Origin: Mesorhizobium sp. Pch-S
GTDB lineage: Bacteria; Pseudomonadota; Alphaproteobacteria; Rhizobiales; Rhizobiaceae
Assembly: GCF_004136315.1 (NCBI RefSeq)
Contig: NZ_CP029562.1
Location: forward strand, 2,733,501-2,797,500
DNA length: 64,000 bases
Direction: 5' to 3'
In this document: one piece after another, positions 50,579 to 59,348 of the stretch
How positions within the stretch are numbered: the first letter of the stretch is position 1
Layout of the letters: each line of letters starts with the position of its first letter
The notes under the pieces: model-generated
The model's input: the letters and a program-made list of their open reading frames with translations, nothing else
Database searches by the model: none
What the model was told of the DNA's origin: nothing
Program-made: the position numbers and the translations under genes

Positions 50579-51564
50579 TTACTCTGCCGCAGCCAGCCCC
50601 GTCGAGGCATGCCATTGCCAGGCGGTGCGGACGATGGAGCCGAGGTCATGCCTGGGGCTCCAGCCCAGCACCGACCCTGCCTTGGCGTTGTCGGCGACCA
50701 GAACGGGGGCATCACCTTCGCGGCGTCCCTCACGGCGAATCGGGAACGGCTTGCCCGCTTCCGTCGCAATCGCCGTCAGCAATTCCTGCACCGTGGTTCC
50801 GGTTCCGGTGCCAAGATTGAGGGCAACGCTTTCGCCACCACCAAGCAGGTATTCGACTGCGCGCCCATGCGCATCGGCGAGATCGGAGACGTGGATGAAG
50901 TCGCGCACGCAGGTGCCGTCGCGCGTGTCATAGTCGGTGCCAAAGATGTTGAAGCCGTCACGACGACCGAGTGCCGCGTCAATGGCGAGCGGAACAGCAT
51001 GCGTCTCCGGGGAATCCGTTCGCCGATTCGCCCCTCCGGATCGGCTCCAGCGGCATTGAAATAGCGCAGGACCACCGAGCGGAAGCCCTGATGACGATCC
51101 AGATCGGACAGCATCTGCTCGACGATCAGCTTGGAGCGGCCATAAGGATTGATCGGATTCTGCGGATGCGTCTCCCGCATGGGGACATCGACGGGCAGGC
51201 CGTATGTGGCGCAGGTCGACGAAAAGACCAGCTTGTCGATGCCTGCCTGCTGGGCGGCAAGAATCAGGGAAAGCGTGCCCGCAACGTTGTTGTCGTAGAA
51301 CGCAGCCGGCGCCTTCACCGATTCGCCGACTTCGATAAGGGCGGCAAAGTGCACGATCGCGGCCGGACGATAGGCCTCGATCACCGCGGCAAGTTTCTCG
51401 CGATCGCGGATATCGCCGCGCTCCAGCGGCCCCCATTTCACGAATTCGGCGTGGCCGTTGCTTAGATTGTCGTAGACCACCGGCGTGAAACCGCGCCCGG
51501 CCAGATCCAGGCAGGTGTGGGATCCGATGTATCCGGCGCCGCCGACGACGAGAATGTTGGTCAC
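50579..51564 (-). pseudogene. exoB: UDP-glucose 4-epimerase, frameshifted
   Basis: First frame: GTG at 51564, TNILVVGGAGYIGSHTCLDL (Rossmann loop), STCATYG and YGRSKLIVEQM (YxxxK), FNAAGADPEGRIGER. It then derails at about 51015; the rest (PETHAVPLAIDAALGRRDGFNIFGTDY to HDLGSIVRTAWQWHAS) is in another frame. One added base in the CGGATTCC stretch reads GERHSPETHA and gives 328 residues, the normal ExoB length. As sequenced the enzyme, which makes UDP-galactose for the first sugar, would lack its C-terminal third. Confidence 0.88.
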
Positions 51565-51831
51565 GGGGATCAATCCTTTTCGATTGCTGCGATGGGTTAG
51601 CGGGGCGTCACCGGGAAGGCGACAAATTTCAGCCCGAATGTACTGGTCTGGGGAGGCTCGCTCCGGCCGACATGTTTTGTCACGCTTTTCAGGTTAAAAG
51701 CAGCCGGCATGTGACGAGCACCGTTTGTTTGAACGAGCGGGCCGTGCGTCAGCGAGCTCTGGACGGGGGGCACCGACCAGAATCATCGGAACCACTTGCG
51801 CGGGTTCCTAAACTCCTGAAGGCGCGAAAAA

Positions 51832-52791
51832 ATGACGAAATGCACTGTCATCATTCCTTACTACCAGCGAGAGCCGGGAATCCTGGCCCGCGCATTGAGA
51901 TCCGTGTTCGCGCAAACGCATCCAGACTTCGATGTGATTGTCGTCGACGATGCCTCACCGTTGCCGGCTGAAAGCGATCTCGAAAATCTTGCTCCGACCG
52001 AGCGGGCACGAATAACCGTTTTAAAACAACCGAATGCGGGGCCGGGCGGGGCACGCAATACAGGTCTGGACCGTATCGGCGCCGACACTGACTATGCCGC
52101 ATTCCTCGATTCAGACGACGAATGGACCCCTGATCACCTGAAGAATGCCGTGGCAGGCCTATCACTTTTTGAGGCGGATTGTTACTGGGCCTCGATCAGG
52201 GGTGGTGATGCCTTCTATTACCACTTCGGGGTGGCCGACCTTGCCGCGGTGACGCAGGTGGTCCGTCTTTCCGAACAGCCGCCTCTCGTCGAGGTTCCGG
52301 CGCTCGGCGCGACCATGCTGAAGAACTGGAGCTTCATGCACCTGTCGTGCATGGTTATCGGCGAGGCCCTGTTTCGCAAGGTTCGCTTCGATGCCTCGTT
52401 GCGGCTGGCCGCCGAAGACGTGCTCTTCTTTTACGATTGCGTCAGAAGCGCCCGCCGCACGGTTCTTTCCGAGGGTTTCGGCGCCGTACGTGGTGAAGGC
52501 ATCAACATCTTCCACGGGCTGGACAGCGATTCGCCGCAGTTCCTGAAACAGCAGTTCAACACCTGGGTGGCGCTCGACCAGCTGGAAAGCCGGTTTCAGC
52601 ATGTTGCCGAAGACCGTGCATCGATCGAAAGCTACAAGCAGACGGCACGCAATCAGGCGCTCTGGGGACAGGCGCGGCTGGTTAAGGCTCGCAAGGCGCC
52701 GCAATTCAAGCAACTGGCTGCCTGGGCGTGGCGCGATCCGAAACTCCTGCGCAGCGCCGTCAATCTCGCCGTTTCCAAGATCGCGAAATAG
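51832..52791 (+). CDS. exoW: ExoW-like glycosyltransferase family 2
   Basis: 319 residues. TVIIPYYQREPGILARALRSVFAQ, VIVVDDASPLPAESDL, NAGPGGARNTGLDRI and AAFLDSDDEWTPDHL match ExoW, which adds the last (eighth) sugar, glucose in beta-1,3 linkage. Followed 9 bases later by exoV. Divergent from exoB with a 267-bp spacer that must hold both promoters. Confidence 0.93.
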   Translation: MTKCTVIIPYYQREPGILARALRSVFAQTHPDFDVIVVDDASPLPAESDLENLAPTERARITVLKQPNAGPGGARNTGLDRIGADTDYAAFLDSDDEWTPDHLKNAVAGLSLFEADCYWASIRGGDAFYYHFGVADLAAVTQVVRLSEQPPLVEVPALGATMLKNWSFMHLSCMVIGEALFRKVRFDASLRLAAEDVLFFYDCVRSARRTVLSEGFGAVRGEGINIFHGLDSDSPQFLKQQFNTWVALDQLESRFQHVAEDRASIESYKQTARNQALWGQARLVKARKAPQFKQLAAWAWRDPKLLRSAVNLAVSKIAK

Positions 52792-52800
52792 GACCCTGTG

Positions 52801-53811
52801 ATGCAGCCTTTCTACTGGGAATCCGCGCACGGCAATTTTGGCGACGATCTCAACCTGTGGCTCTGGGATTTTCTCTTGCCAGGTTTCCGCGATGTCCATC
52901 CTGACGTGCTTCTGGTTGGGGTCGGCACCGTGCTCAACCAGGAATTGCTCCCGGCCGACGTAAAGAAACTCGTCATCGGCAGCGGTTTTGGCTACGGCTC
53001 GTTGCCGGATCTGTCCGATAAGAGGGAGTGGGATACCCGTGCGGTTCGCGGGCCGCTCACGGCACAGAAACTCGGTTTGGCGCCGGAGCTGGGCATCATC
53101 GATCCTGCCGTCATGGTCGCCGAGATGCCGGAGTTCCGCAATTTGCCGAAGACCGGTGGCGCGATCTTCGTTCCGCATTGGGAATCGACGGTCGGCGGCA
53201 TCTGGCCGCTCGTCTGCCAGGCGGCCGGACTGGGCTATGTCGATCCCTGTGGAGAGGCAAAGTCGGTGATCCGGGCGATCGCCCAGGCTGATCTGGTGGT
53301 GGCCGAATCAATGCACGCCGCGATCCTGGCCGACGCTTTCCGGGTGCCATGGGTCGCGGTGACGACGTCCCGCTCCATCAATTCGTTCAAGTGGCGCGAC
53401 TGGGCGACGTCGCTGGGTGTGGACTACAGGCCGCGACAGATCCCGATCTCGTCGCGGGCGGAGGCGGTCACCAAGGGAGCACGATTCTGGGGCTTCGGTT
53501 TCGAGGCGCCGGCGGGGACGGCAAACGATACAGGCCGACCCGACGATACCGAAGTTCTGGCACGTAAAAACAAGGAGCCAGAACATTTCGACGGTTCCGA
53601 AAAAAGCGGAAATGCCCTGGTGGTGACGCGCAACGAACCGCCGCCGTCGATGCTGCGTTCAGTTGCCAAGCAGGTACTGGCGGCGCCATCGACACTGGCG
53701 CTGTGGCAGGCGCGCAAGGCCCGGCCGCAGCTGAGCGGCGATGCGATGCTGTCGGAAAGGAAGGATCGCTTCCGTGAAGTGCTTGCCGACGTGCGGCGGG
53801 ACTATCTCTGA
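52801..53811 (+). CDS. exoV: ExoV-like polysaccharide pyruvyltransferase
   Basis: 336 residues from the ATG at 52801, with AGGA 7 bases upstream. The N-terminal FYWESAHGNFGDDLNLWLWDFLLPG and VGVGTVLNQELLPAD, then SGFGYGS, RGPLTAQKLG and VVAESMHAAILADAF are typical of pyruvyltransferases that put a ketal on the terminal glucose. The final 90 residues are variable. Convergent with exoU and overlapping it by 10 bases. Confidence 0.93.
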   Translation: MQPFYWESAHGNFGDDLNLWLWDFLLPGFRDVHPDVLLVGVGTVLNQELLPADVKKLVIGSGFGYGSLPDLSDKREWDTRAVRGPLTAQKLGLAPELGIIDPAVMVAEMPEFRNLPKTGGAIFVPHWESTVGGIWPLVCQAAGLGYVDPCGEAKSVIRAIAQADLVVAESMHAAILADAFRVPWVAVTTSRSINSFKWRDWATSLGVDYRPRQIPISSRAEAVTKGARFWGFGFEAPAGTANDTGRPDDTEVLARKNKEPEHFDGSEKSGNALVVTRNEPPPSMLRSVAKQVLAAPSTLALWQARKARPQLSGDAMLSERKDRFREVLADVRRDYL

Positions 53812-54806
53812 GCGCCGACACGGGCTGGTAACAGATAGCGCGGCGGTGCCGGCTCGTCGCTGACGGGCCGTTGCCGCGCCCGCCGCGCGTCAAGCTTGTC
53901 GGCGAATATGCCGCCGACGATCGCCGGAAGCGCGGCCGGACGCAGCAAGGCATGGATGCCGGCGCGCGCCAGGCCGCGAGAAGCCTTGACGTCGAGGAAA
54001 TGGCGCAGCTCATAGCGGCCACGGACATGGCGCTCATGGCGACTCAGCATGGTCCTTGCCGTTGCCGGCAAAGGACCGGACAGCATGGTCAGATCGGCTT
54101 CATAGAGCCGCTTCAGGTCGTCGGTGCGGTGTTTGCCGCTCAGCGAATCGGGGCGTACGACGGCACCGTAGCCGCAGCCGTGAACGACCTTGTAGCGCGC
54201 GCCTTTCAGCAGCGCGCGCGCATAAAGATCATAGTCTTCGCCCAGCCGCAGGCGCTCGTCATAGCGCAGGCCGTTTGCGTCCAGGAAGGCGCGGCGCATG
54301 ACGGGCTTCAGGAACCCGATCTCGCCGCGCGAAGCGCCGCGCCGCGAAATGTTGCCCTCGACGAAACCTTCGACGTCGAGGAAGCGAGGGGCTGGTTCGA
54401 AACGGGGGACGTGCGGTTCGGTGCCATGCGCGCCGCGGCTGTCGATAAAAACGATGTTGTCGGCGACAAAATCCCAGTCTTCTCCATCGATCAGGGCGTC
54501 GAAGCGGCCATCCAGGAAAAAGTCGTCGGCATCCAGTATGGCGATCAGAGGTGCCTTGGAGTGTTCGATGGCCCGGTTGCGGGCATAAGCCGGACCATGA
54601 TTGCGGTCGAGGCGCAGGATATGCAGACGTCCGGTTGCATCATCGGCCTCCAGGCTGGCCTGGGCGGTTGCATCCTGCGAGCCATCATCGACCACGACGA
54701 CCTCGGAAACCCGCTTTTCGCGTAGCGCCGAGGCGACTGCGCGTCCGATCGTCGCTTCAGCGTTCTTGGCTGCGATGATGACGCAGACCGTGGCGGATGA
54801 AGTCAT
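53802..54806 (-). CDS. exoU: ExoU-like glycosyltransferase family 2
   Basis: 334 residues from the ATG at 54806, GGAG upstream. VCVIIAAKNAEATIGRAVASAL, EVVVVDDGSQDATAQ, GPAYARNRAIEHSKAPLIAILDADDFF (in parts) and LRLGEDYDLYARALLKGARY. ExoU adds the sixth sugar, glucose in beta-1,6 linkage. Here it is on the strand opposite to exoW-V, unlike the S. meliloti exoTWVU order on one strand. Confidence 0.9.
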   Translation of the reverse strand: MTSSATVCVIIAAKNAEATIGRAVASALREKRVSEVVVVDDGSQDATAQASLEADDATGRLHILRLDRNHGPAYARNRAIEHSKAPLIAILDADDFFLDGRFDALIDGEDWDFVADNIVFIDSRGAHGTEPHVPRFEPAPRFLDVEGFVEGNISRRGASRGEIGFLKPVMRRAFLDANGLRYDERLRLGEDYDLYARALLKGARYKVVHGCGYGAVVRPDSLSGKHRTDDLKRLYEADLTMLSGPLPATARTMLSRHERHVRGRYELRHFLDVKASRGLARAGIHALLRPAALPAIVGGIFADKLDARRARQRPVSDEPAPPRYLLPARVGAQR

Positions 54807-54974
54807 CTCCACACTCCAATTGCGGCTGCTTGCTTGCGGCCAATGTGTCCCTGTGCCCGACTTGTGGCTTGCGGCCACGACCCTATGCCGTGGCTGCCTG
54901 TTCGCAGAAACGCAAGGCGATTTGATGACAATTCGTTTCCGAGGGGTAGCCGGCGCGCTTCGGCGCCGGAAGGG

Positions 54975-55271
54975 TCAGGGTAGCGGGGAACGTCCCACGC
55001 CAGGCATCTGCGCGGTTTCGCCTTTCGGCTGGATGTCCGTGGCGGAAGCGGCGGCATTTTCGCCGCGGGCGAGCGTTTCTCCCCGTTTCCCGGTTTCGCC
55101 TGAACGCCAGACCATGAACAGAATGGCGATAAAATATCCGACCTGAATGATAACGGCGCAGATCAGCGTCTGGATGAAAGTTGTCCAAGCCGATTGAGTA
55201 ATCGCATAGCTTGCTACGGCGAATGCAACCAACACTGCGATAAAACCACGAAGGAATAACAGAAAGGACAT
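54975..55271 (-). CDS. exoX: ExoX-like exopolysaccharide production repressor
   Basis: 98 residues from the ATG at 55271, with AGGAAAGGA upstream. Two membrane segments (LLFLRGFIAVLVAFAVASYAI and IQTLICAVIIQVGYFIAILFMVW), SAWTTFIQ between them, and a polar Pro/Gly-rich tail. Size, build and position between exoU and exoY fit ExoX, which lowers succinoglycan production after translation when it outnumbers ExoY. Divergent from exoY. Confidence 0.82.
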   Translation of the reverse strand: MSFLLFLRGFIAVLVAFAVASYAITQSAWTTFIQTLICAVIIQVGYFIAILFMVWRSGETGKRGETLARGENAAASATDIQPKGETAQMPGVGRSPLP

Positions 55272-55747
55272 CTTATCCTTTCCTGTCGTTCTGATTTCGT
55301 GTCGTGTTGAAACGCTTGGGCAAAACCTGTCTCCCGCCATGACGGGCGCTGGTCTTACACCTCAGCCGGTGAAATCAAGACTCGCTTTCTTCAAAGCTTG
55401 AAGCCCAGATTTCCCATTTGCCCGCACGCCTTCAAATATAGGAATTTCGGCAACACTAGGCAACACACCGCCGGATCACTTCCCTGCTCATGGTTTACCT
55501 TGGGTTCGCTGGAGATATTATTGCAACACGTCGGCGTTGCCGGTTGCGCTTGCAAAAACCGAAGTGATGCTGCCGTTGTTATTTTAGCACTATTGGTTAG
55601 CTTCGCGACATCTTCATGGCGAAATAAAATACAATTTGATAAATACCGAAATGTGGCGTGAGTTTTGTAGTTTAATATTGAAAAGGTAAAGGAAATCAAA
55701 CACAAAAGTGAGACTTCATGCGGTGTTCGAACATAGGAGAACCCGCA

Positions 55748-55867
55748 ATGTTTCGATTCGTTACAAAATATGACTGCTGTCTCGTCGTTGCGACCGATTT
55801 TCATCATAGAGGTGACATATCCAGCCCTCTATTGTTCGCATGCTGCGGTGCAGCATCGTTGACCTGA
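55748..55867 (+). CDS. Possible 39-residue leader peptide upstream of exoY
   Basis: ATG at 55748 preceded by AGGAG with an eight-base gap; 39 codons to TGA, 22 bases before the exoY ATG. The product MFRFVTKYDCCLVVATDFHH.. has four cysteines (two CC pairs, one split by the reading: DCC and ACC) and no other feature. The end of the frame contains a hairpin ATGCTGC-GGT-GCAGCAT (55840-55856). Coding is unproven; it is noted because the ribosome binding site is better than exoY's. Confidence 0.3.
   Translation: MFRFVTKYDCCLVVATDFHHRGDISSPLLFACCGAASLT
55840..55856 (+). other. Hairpin upstream of exoY
   Basis: Seven-bp perfect stem ATGCTGC / GCAGCAT with a three-base loop, 33 bases before the exoY start; a T6 run follows about 15 bases later. 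Could be part of a leader control or just a chance structure. Confidence 0.4.
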
Positions 55868-55889
55868 CCATTTTTTGCGGAGCAACAAA

Positions 55890-56570
55890 ATGAGAGACGC
55901 CGCCAGATTGGCCAACGGATTGTCATGCCAGCCCGACGAAGGCACTCCTCCCGCGATTGGCGGTGCGATCAAGCGCGGATTCGACATTCTGGGGGCGTTG
56001 GCAGGCATTGCCCTGCTCAGCCCCTTGCTGCTGATGCTGGCAGCGCTTGTCAAAACCACGGGTGGTGGTGGACGCATTCTTTATGGCCACCGACGAATCG
56101 GCCGCAACGGGACGGTGTTCCGATGTTGGAAATTCCGGACGATGGTGGAGAACGGCGACGAGGTATTGGCCGCACATCTGGCCAGCAATCCGCAAGAGCG
56201 CGAAGAGTGGAATGCGACCCGCAAATTGCAGAACGACCCCCGCGTGACACGTGTCGGTGCCGTGCTGCGCAAACTCTCGCTCGATGAGCTGCCGCAGATC
56301 ATCAACATCCTGCGCGGCGAAATGAGCTTTGTCGGTCCGCGTCCGGTGGTGAAGGACGAGCTCGAACTCTACGGCAATGCGGCGGAGTACTACCTGAAGT
56401 CGCGTCCAGGCCTGACCGGCCTGTGGCAGGTGAGCGGCCGCAATGACGTCTCTTATGGTGCCCGCGTTGCCTTCGATCAGCATTACGTCGAGAACTGGTC
56501 GTTTGTCTTCGACCTGAAGATTCTCGTTCGCACGGTGCCAGCCGTGTTTTCGTCGCGGGGCAGTTATTGA
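55890..56570 (+). CDS. exoY: ExoY undecaprenyl-phosphate galactosephosphotransferase
   Basis: 226 residues from the ATG at 55890, with GGAG 7 bases upstream. One membrane segment (GALAGIALLSPLLLMLAALV), then the sugar-phosphate transferase motifs: RRIGRNGTVFRCWKFRTM, LRKLSLDELPQIINILRGEMSFVGPRP (in parts) and RPGLTGLWQVSGRND. It starts the repeat by putting galactose-1-phosphate on the lipid carrier. Followed by exoF, exoQ, exoZ. Confidence 0.96.
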   Translation: MRDAARLANGLSCQPDEGTPPAIGGAIKRGFDILGALAGIALLSPLLLMLAALVKTTGGGGRILYGHRRIGRNGTVFRCWKFRTMVENGDEVLAAHLASNPQEREEWNATRKLQNDPRVTRVGAVLRKLSLDELPQIINILRGEMSFVGPRPVVKDELELYGNAAEYYLKSRPGLTGLWQVSGRNDVSYGARVAFDQHYVENWSFVFDLKILVRTVPAVFSSRGSY

Positions 56571-56644
56571 TTTCCTGCGCCAGCCGGGCGGGTTTTCATC
56601 GGACTTTTCCCTTCGGGACGTCCAGGAAGAAAGGACGGCAGTCT

Positions 56645-57910
56645 TTGAGATACATTCGAGCAGCTTTATCTGTACGGCTGTTTATCCACGCTCTCTGCGT
56701 CGGTCTCATGTTGATGGCGACATCCGCCTCCATGGCCGCCGATGATTATCGTCTCGATGCGATGGACAAGCTGCGCATCCGGGTTGCCGAATGGCAGAGC
56801 GCCGAGGGCGCGGTCCGTGACTGGGCAACCATCAGCGGCGACTACAGCGTCAACCCTGCCGGAGAGGTTTCGCTGCCTTTCGTCGGCGAGCTCGGCGTCA
56901 AGGGCAAGACGACGACCGAGGTGGCAACGGCTATTGCCGTTGGTCTGCAACAGAAGCTCGGTCTTCCCGATCGGCCCGAAGCATCGGTCGAAATCGCCGA
57001 ATATCGACCTGTCTTCCTTGCCGGAGATGTCCAGACACCCGGCAAATATCCCTATGCGCCGGGCCTCACGGTGCTGAAGGCGATGAGCCTTGCCGGCGGC
57101 TTGCGCCGCGCCGACAGCGGGCAGGGAGGTGTTCGCGATTTCATCCAGGCGCAGGGCAATTACGACGTCCTGATCGCTCAGCGGAATGGCCTGCTGGCAC
57201 GCCGTGCGCGCTTGATCGCCGAGGCAGAGAACAAGGATCAGATCGACTTTCCGCCGGAGCTCAACAAGACCGATGTCGGCCGCAAGCTGATGGCGGACGA
57301 GACTGCGCTGAAGGAAGCCCGCGAAAATCGCCTGCGCCTGCAACTCACGGCGCTGGACGACCTGAAGAAGCTGCTGCAGTCGGAGATCGAATCGCTGTCG
57401 AAGAAGATCGTCACGCAGAACCGTCAGGTCGAATTGTCGAAGGACGAGCTGAAGAGCATCAGCGGCCTTGCCGAAAAGGGCCTTGTGGTCAACCAGCGCA
57501 TTATGAGCCTTGAACGGACCAGTGCCGAGCTTGAGGGCAAGGTGCTGGATCTGGAAACGGCCAGCCTGCGCGCTAAGCAGGACATCTCGAAAGCAACACA
57601 GGACGCCACCAAGCTGCAGAACGATCGCGATACCGAGGTCGCCCAGAGCCGGCAGCAGACGGAAGCCGACCTGGAAGAGATGGGTTTCAAGGTTGGCATG
57701 TATTCAGGTCTCATGACCGAGGCAATGACACGGGCGCCGGATGCCGCGCGTACGGCGAACAATGGCGCCGAGCCGGTCATTCGCTATGCGATCGTGCGGA
57801 CGGGCGAGGACGGCAAGGCGAGTGAAGTCGCAGCTGACGAGAACACGTCGATCCTGCCCGGTGACGTGGTCAAGATCGAGATCGCAGGCCCCGGCGTGAC
57901 GTCCAACTGA
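56645..57910 (+). CDS. exoF: ExoF polysaccharide export protein
   Basis: 421 residues from a TTG at 56645 (AAGGA 9 bases upstream), the same size as known ExoF; a TTG at 56567 overlapping exoY is less likely. Signal peptide (VRLFIHALCVGLMLMATSASMAA), then the polysaccharide export domain DYRLDAMDKLRIRVAEW, GEVSLPFVGELGVKG, the SLBB-type FLAGDVQTPGKYPYAPGLTVLKA and a coiled coil (about residues 190-340). It is the outer-membrane-side partner for export. Confidence 0.93.
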   Translation: MRYIRAALSVRLFIHALCVGLMLMATSASMAADDYRLDAMDKLRIRVAEWQSAEGAVRDWATISGDYSVNPAGEVSLPFVGELGVKGKTTTEVATAIAVGLQQKLGLPDRPEASVEIAEYRPVFLAGDVQTPGKYPYAPGLTVLKAMSLAGGLRRADSGQGGVRDFIQAQGNYDVLIAQRNGLLARRARLIAEAENKDQIDFPPELNKTDVGRKLMADETALKEARENRLRLQLTALDDLKKLLQSEIESLSKKIVTQNRQVELSKDELKSISGLAEKGLVVNQRIMSLERTSAELEGKVLDLETASLRAKQDISKATQDATKLQNDRDTEVAQSRQQTEADLEEMGFKVGMYSGLMTEAMTRAPDAARTANNGAEPVIRYAIVRTGEDGKASEVAADENTSILPGDVVKIEIAGPGVTSN

Positions 57911-57951
57911 GACGATCGCGAGAGCCTGGCATGACGAAAACCGCCGGATCG

Positions 57952-58021
57952 GCGTCGCGCGCCCGAACGGATGCGCGACGTTCGACACATCGGCCTGAAA
58001 ATCGGAACCGGTTTTCGGACC
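57952..58021. repeat. Palindromic repeat in exoF-exoQ spacer
   Basis: GCGTCGCGC / GCGCGACG hairpin (57952-57980) followed by GAAAATCGG/CCGGTTTTC (57997-58016). Both parts resemble the composite element at 43798-43900, with the order of the two reversed. Confidence 0.7.
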
Positions 58022-58088
58022 CCACATTGCGCTGGCTGACAGCGTCGGAGCTTTTCAAGCACGGGTGCACTGGTAGCGGAGCGATGTC

Positions 58089-59348
58089 GTGAAGATCGCC
58101 AAAGCATTGCTTGTGAATCCCGACCGCAACTTCTGGTACGGCGCCGTTGCGGTCGCAGTCTCGATCTTCGTGTTCGCCTATTCGACCCGCTTCGGCCAGG
58201 TTTCGATTCTGGCTTATTATGCCTGCTGGCTGCCACTCGTGCTGGTCGACTACAAACGGGCGCTGGGCGACTATCGTCGCTTTTTCTGGATCATCGCTTT
58301 CGCGGTTCTTGCCTGCCTTTCCATGTTCTGGTCGGCGGCGCCCGGAGTGACGGCGCGTGCCGGGGTGCAACTGCTCTCGCATGTCGTCTGCGCGCTGATT
58401 GCGGCGCGCACCGTTTCGGTGCGCACGCTCAATATCGGTGCGCTCGGCGGCATCCTGATGGTGGTGCTGTTTTCCGTTGCCTTCGGCCAATACAATCTGG
58501 ACCCGATCGACGGCACCTACAGTTTTGTCGGCGCGTTCTCGTCCAAGAACCAGCTCGGCCTGTTCTCCTCGCTCGGCATCTACTTCGCCTTCACGGCAGT
58601 CGCCGTCCAGCACGAGCGTGGCCTCTGGCGATTGCTGGCGATCTGCTGCGGCTTGCTGTGTGCGTACACTTTGCTCGCCGCTCAATCGGCGACCTCGGTG
58701 CTTGCGATCGGAGCGACGCTCGCCATGCTGATTTCGCTGAAGCTGGCGATGCTGTTTTCACCCTCTGCCCGCAAGGGCGGGTTGGTGGCAGGCATGGCGA
58801 TCGGCCTGCTGCTCATCTTTGTCGGGCTCAACATGGGAGCGGCCGACGCGGTGCTTGGCGCTTTCGGCAAGGATTCGACCCTGACGGGCCGCACCTATCT
58901 GTGGCAGCAGGGTTGGGAAGCTGCCATGCAATCCCCCTGGTTCGGAATCGGCTACCAGGGCTATTGGGTGCAGGGATTTTCCGAGGCCGAACGACTCTGG
59001 CAGGAATTCTACATCGGCTCCCGCAGCGGCTTCCACTTCCACAACACCTATATCGAGGTGCTGGTGGAGCTCGGTCTCGCGGGTATCCTCGCCATCGCGG
59101 TGCTGATGGTGCGTGTTCCTTTCGGCCTGCTGCTGCGTCTGGTCGATGCACGGCGGGATCCGGCGTCCTTCACCTTGCTCGGCGTTGCGGTGATGTTCCT
59201 GATCCGCTCCTTCGTCGAGGTCGACGTCATCAATCCTTACGTCGTCGGTTCCTTCCTGGTCTATTATGCGGCAGGACAGCTGGTGCTGCCCCAGCGTGTT
59301 TCCCATCTTGCGACGACGACACGCTTGCTGCGGCAGGGCGCGGCATGA
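58089..59348 (+). CDS. exoQ: ExoQ polysaccharide polymerase (Wzy-like)
   Basis: 419 residues from a GTG at 58089, GGAG upstream. About ten membrane segments and a large periplasmic loop with LTGRTYLWQQGWEAAMQSPWFGIGYQGYW, the Wzy_C / O-antigen-ligase-like motif, then HFHNTYIEVLVELGLAG. It joins octasaccharide units in the periplasm. Overlaps exoZ by the ATGA. Confidence 0.94.
   Translation: MKIAKALLVNPDRNFWYGAVAVAVSIFVFAYSTRFGQVSILAYYACWLPLVLVDYKRALGDYRRFFWIIAFAVLACLSMFWSAAPGVTARAGVQLLSHVVCALIAARTVSVRTLNIGALGGILMVVLFSVAFGQYNLDPIDGTYSFVGAFSSKNQLGLFSSLGIYFAFTAVAVQHERGLWRLLAICCGLLCAYTLLAAQSATSVLAIGATLAMLISLKLAMLFSPSARKGGLVAGMAIGLLLIFVGLNMGAADAVLGAFGKDSTLTGRTYLWQQGWEAAMQSPWFGIGYQGYWVQGFSEAERLWQEFYIGSRSGFHFHNTYIEVLVELGLAGILAIAVLMVRVPFGLLLRLVDARRDPASFTLLGVAVMFLIRSFVEVDVINPYVVGSFLVYYAAGQLVLPQRVSHLATTTRLLRQGAA

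Larger units (their letters stand above)
55272..55889. promoter_or_regulatory. AT-rich exoX-exoY divergent regulatory region
   Basis: 618 bp, clearly richer in A/T than its surroundings (runs such as AAATAAAATACAATTTGATA near 55620-55640). Frames found here on both strands look non-coding, except perhaps a 39-codon frame at 55748. Such AT-rich exo promoters are known targets of the Ros/MucR regulators in related bacteria; no site can be fixed by eye. Confidence 0.6.

Noticed and set aside
55391..55807. 138-codon minus-strand frame in the exoX-exoY spacer
   Set aside because: Lies in AT-rich DNA, has no ribosome binding site, and its amino acid make-up and lack of motifs do not resemble a gene of this genome.
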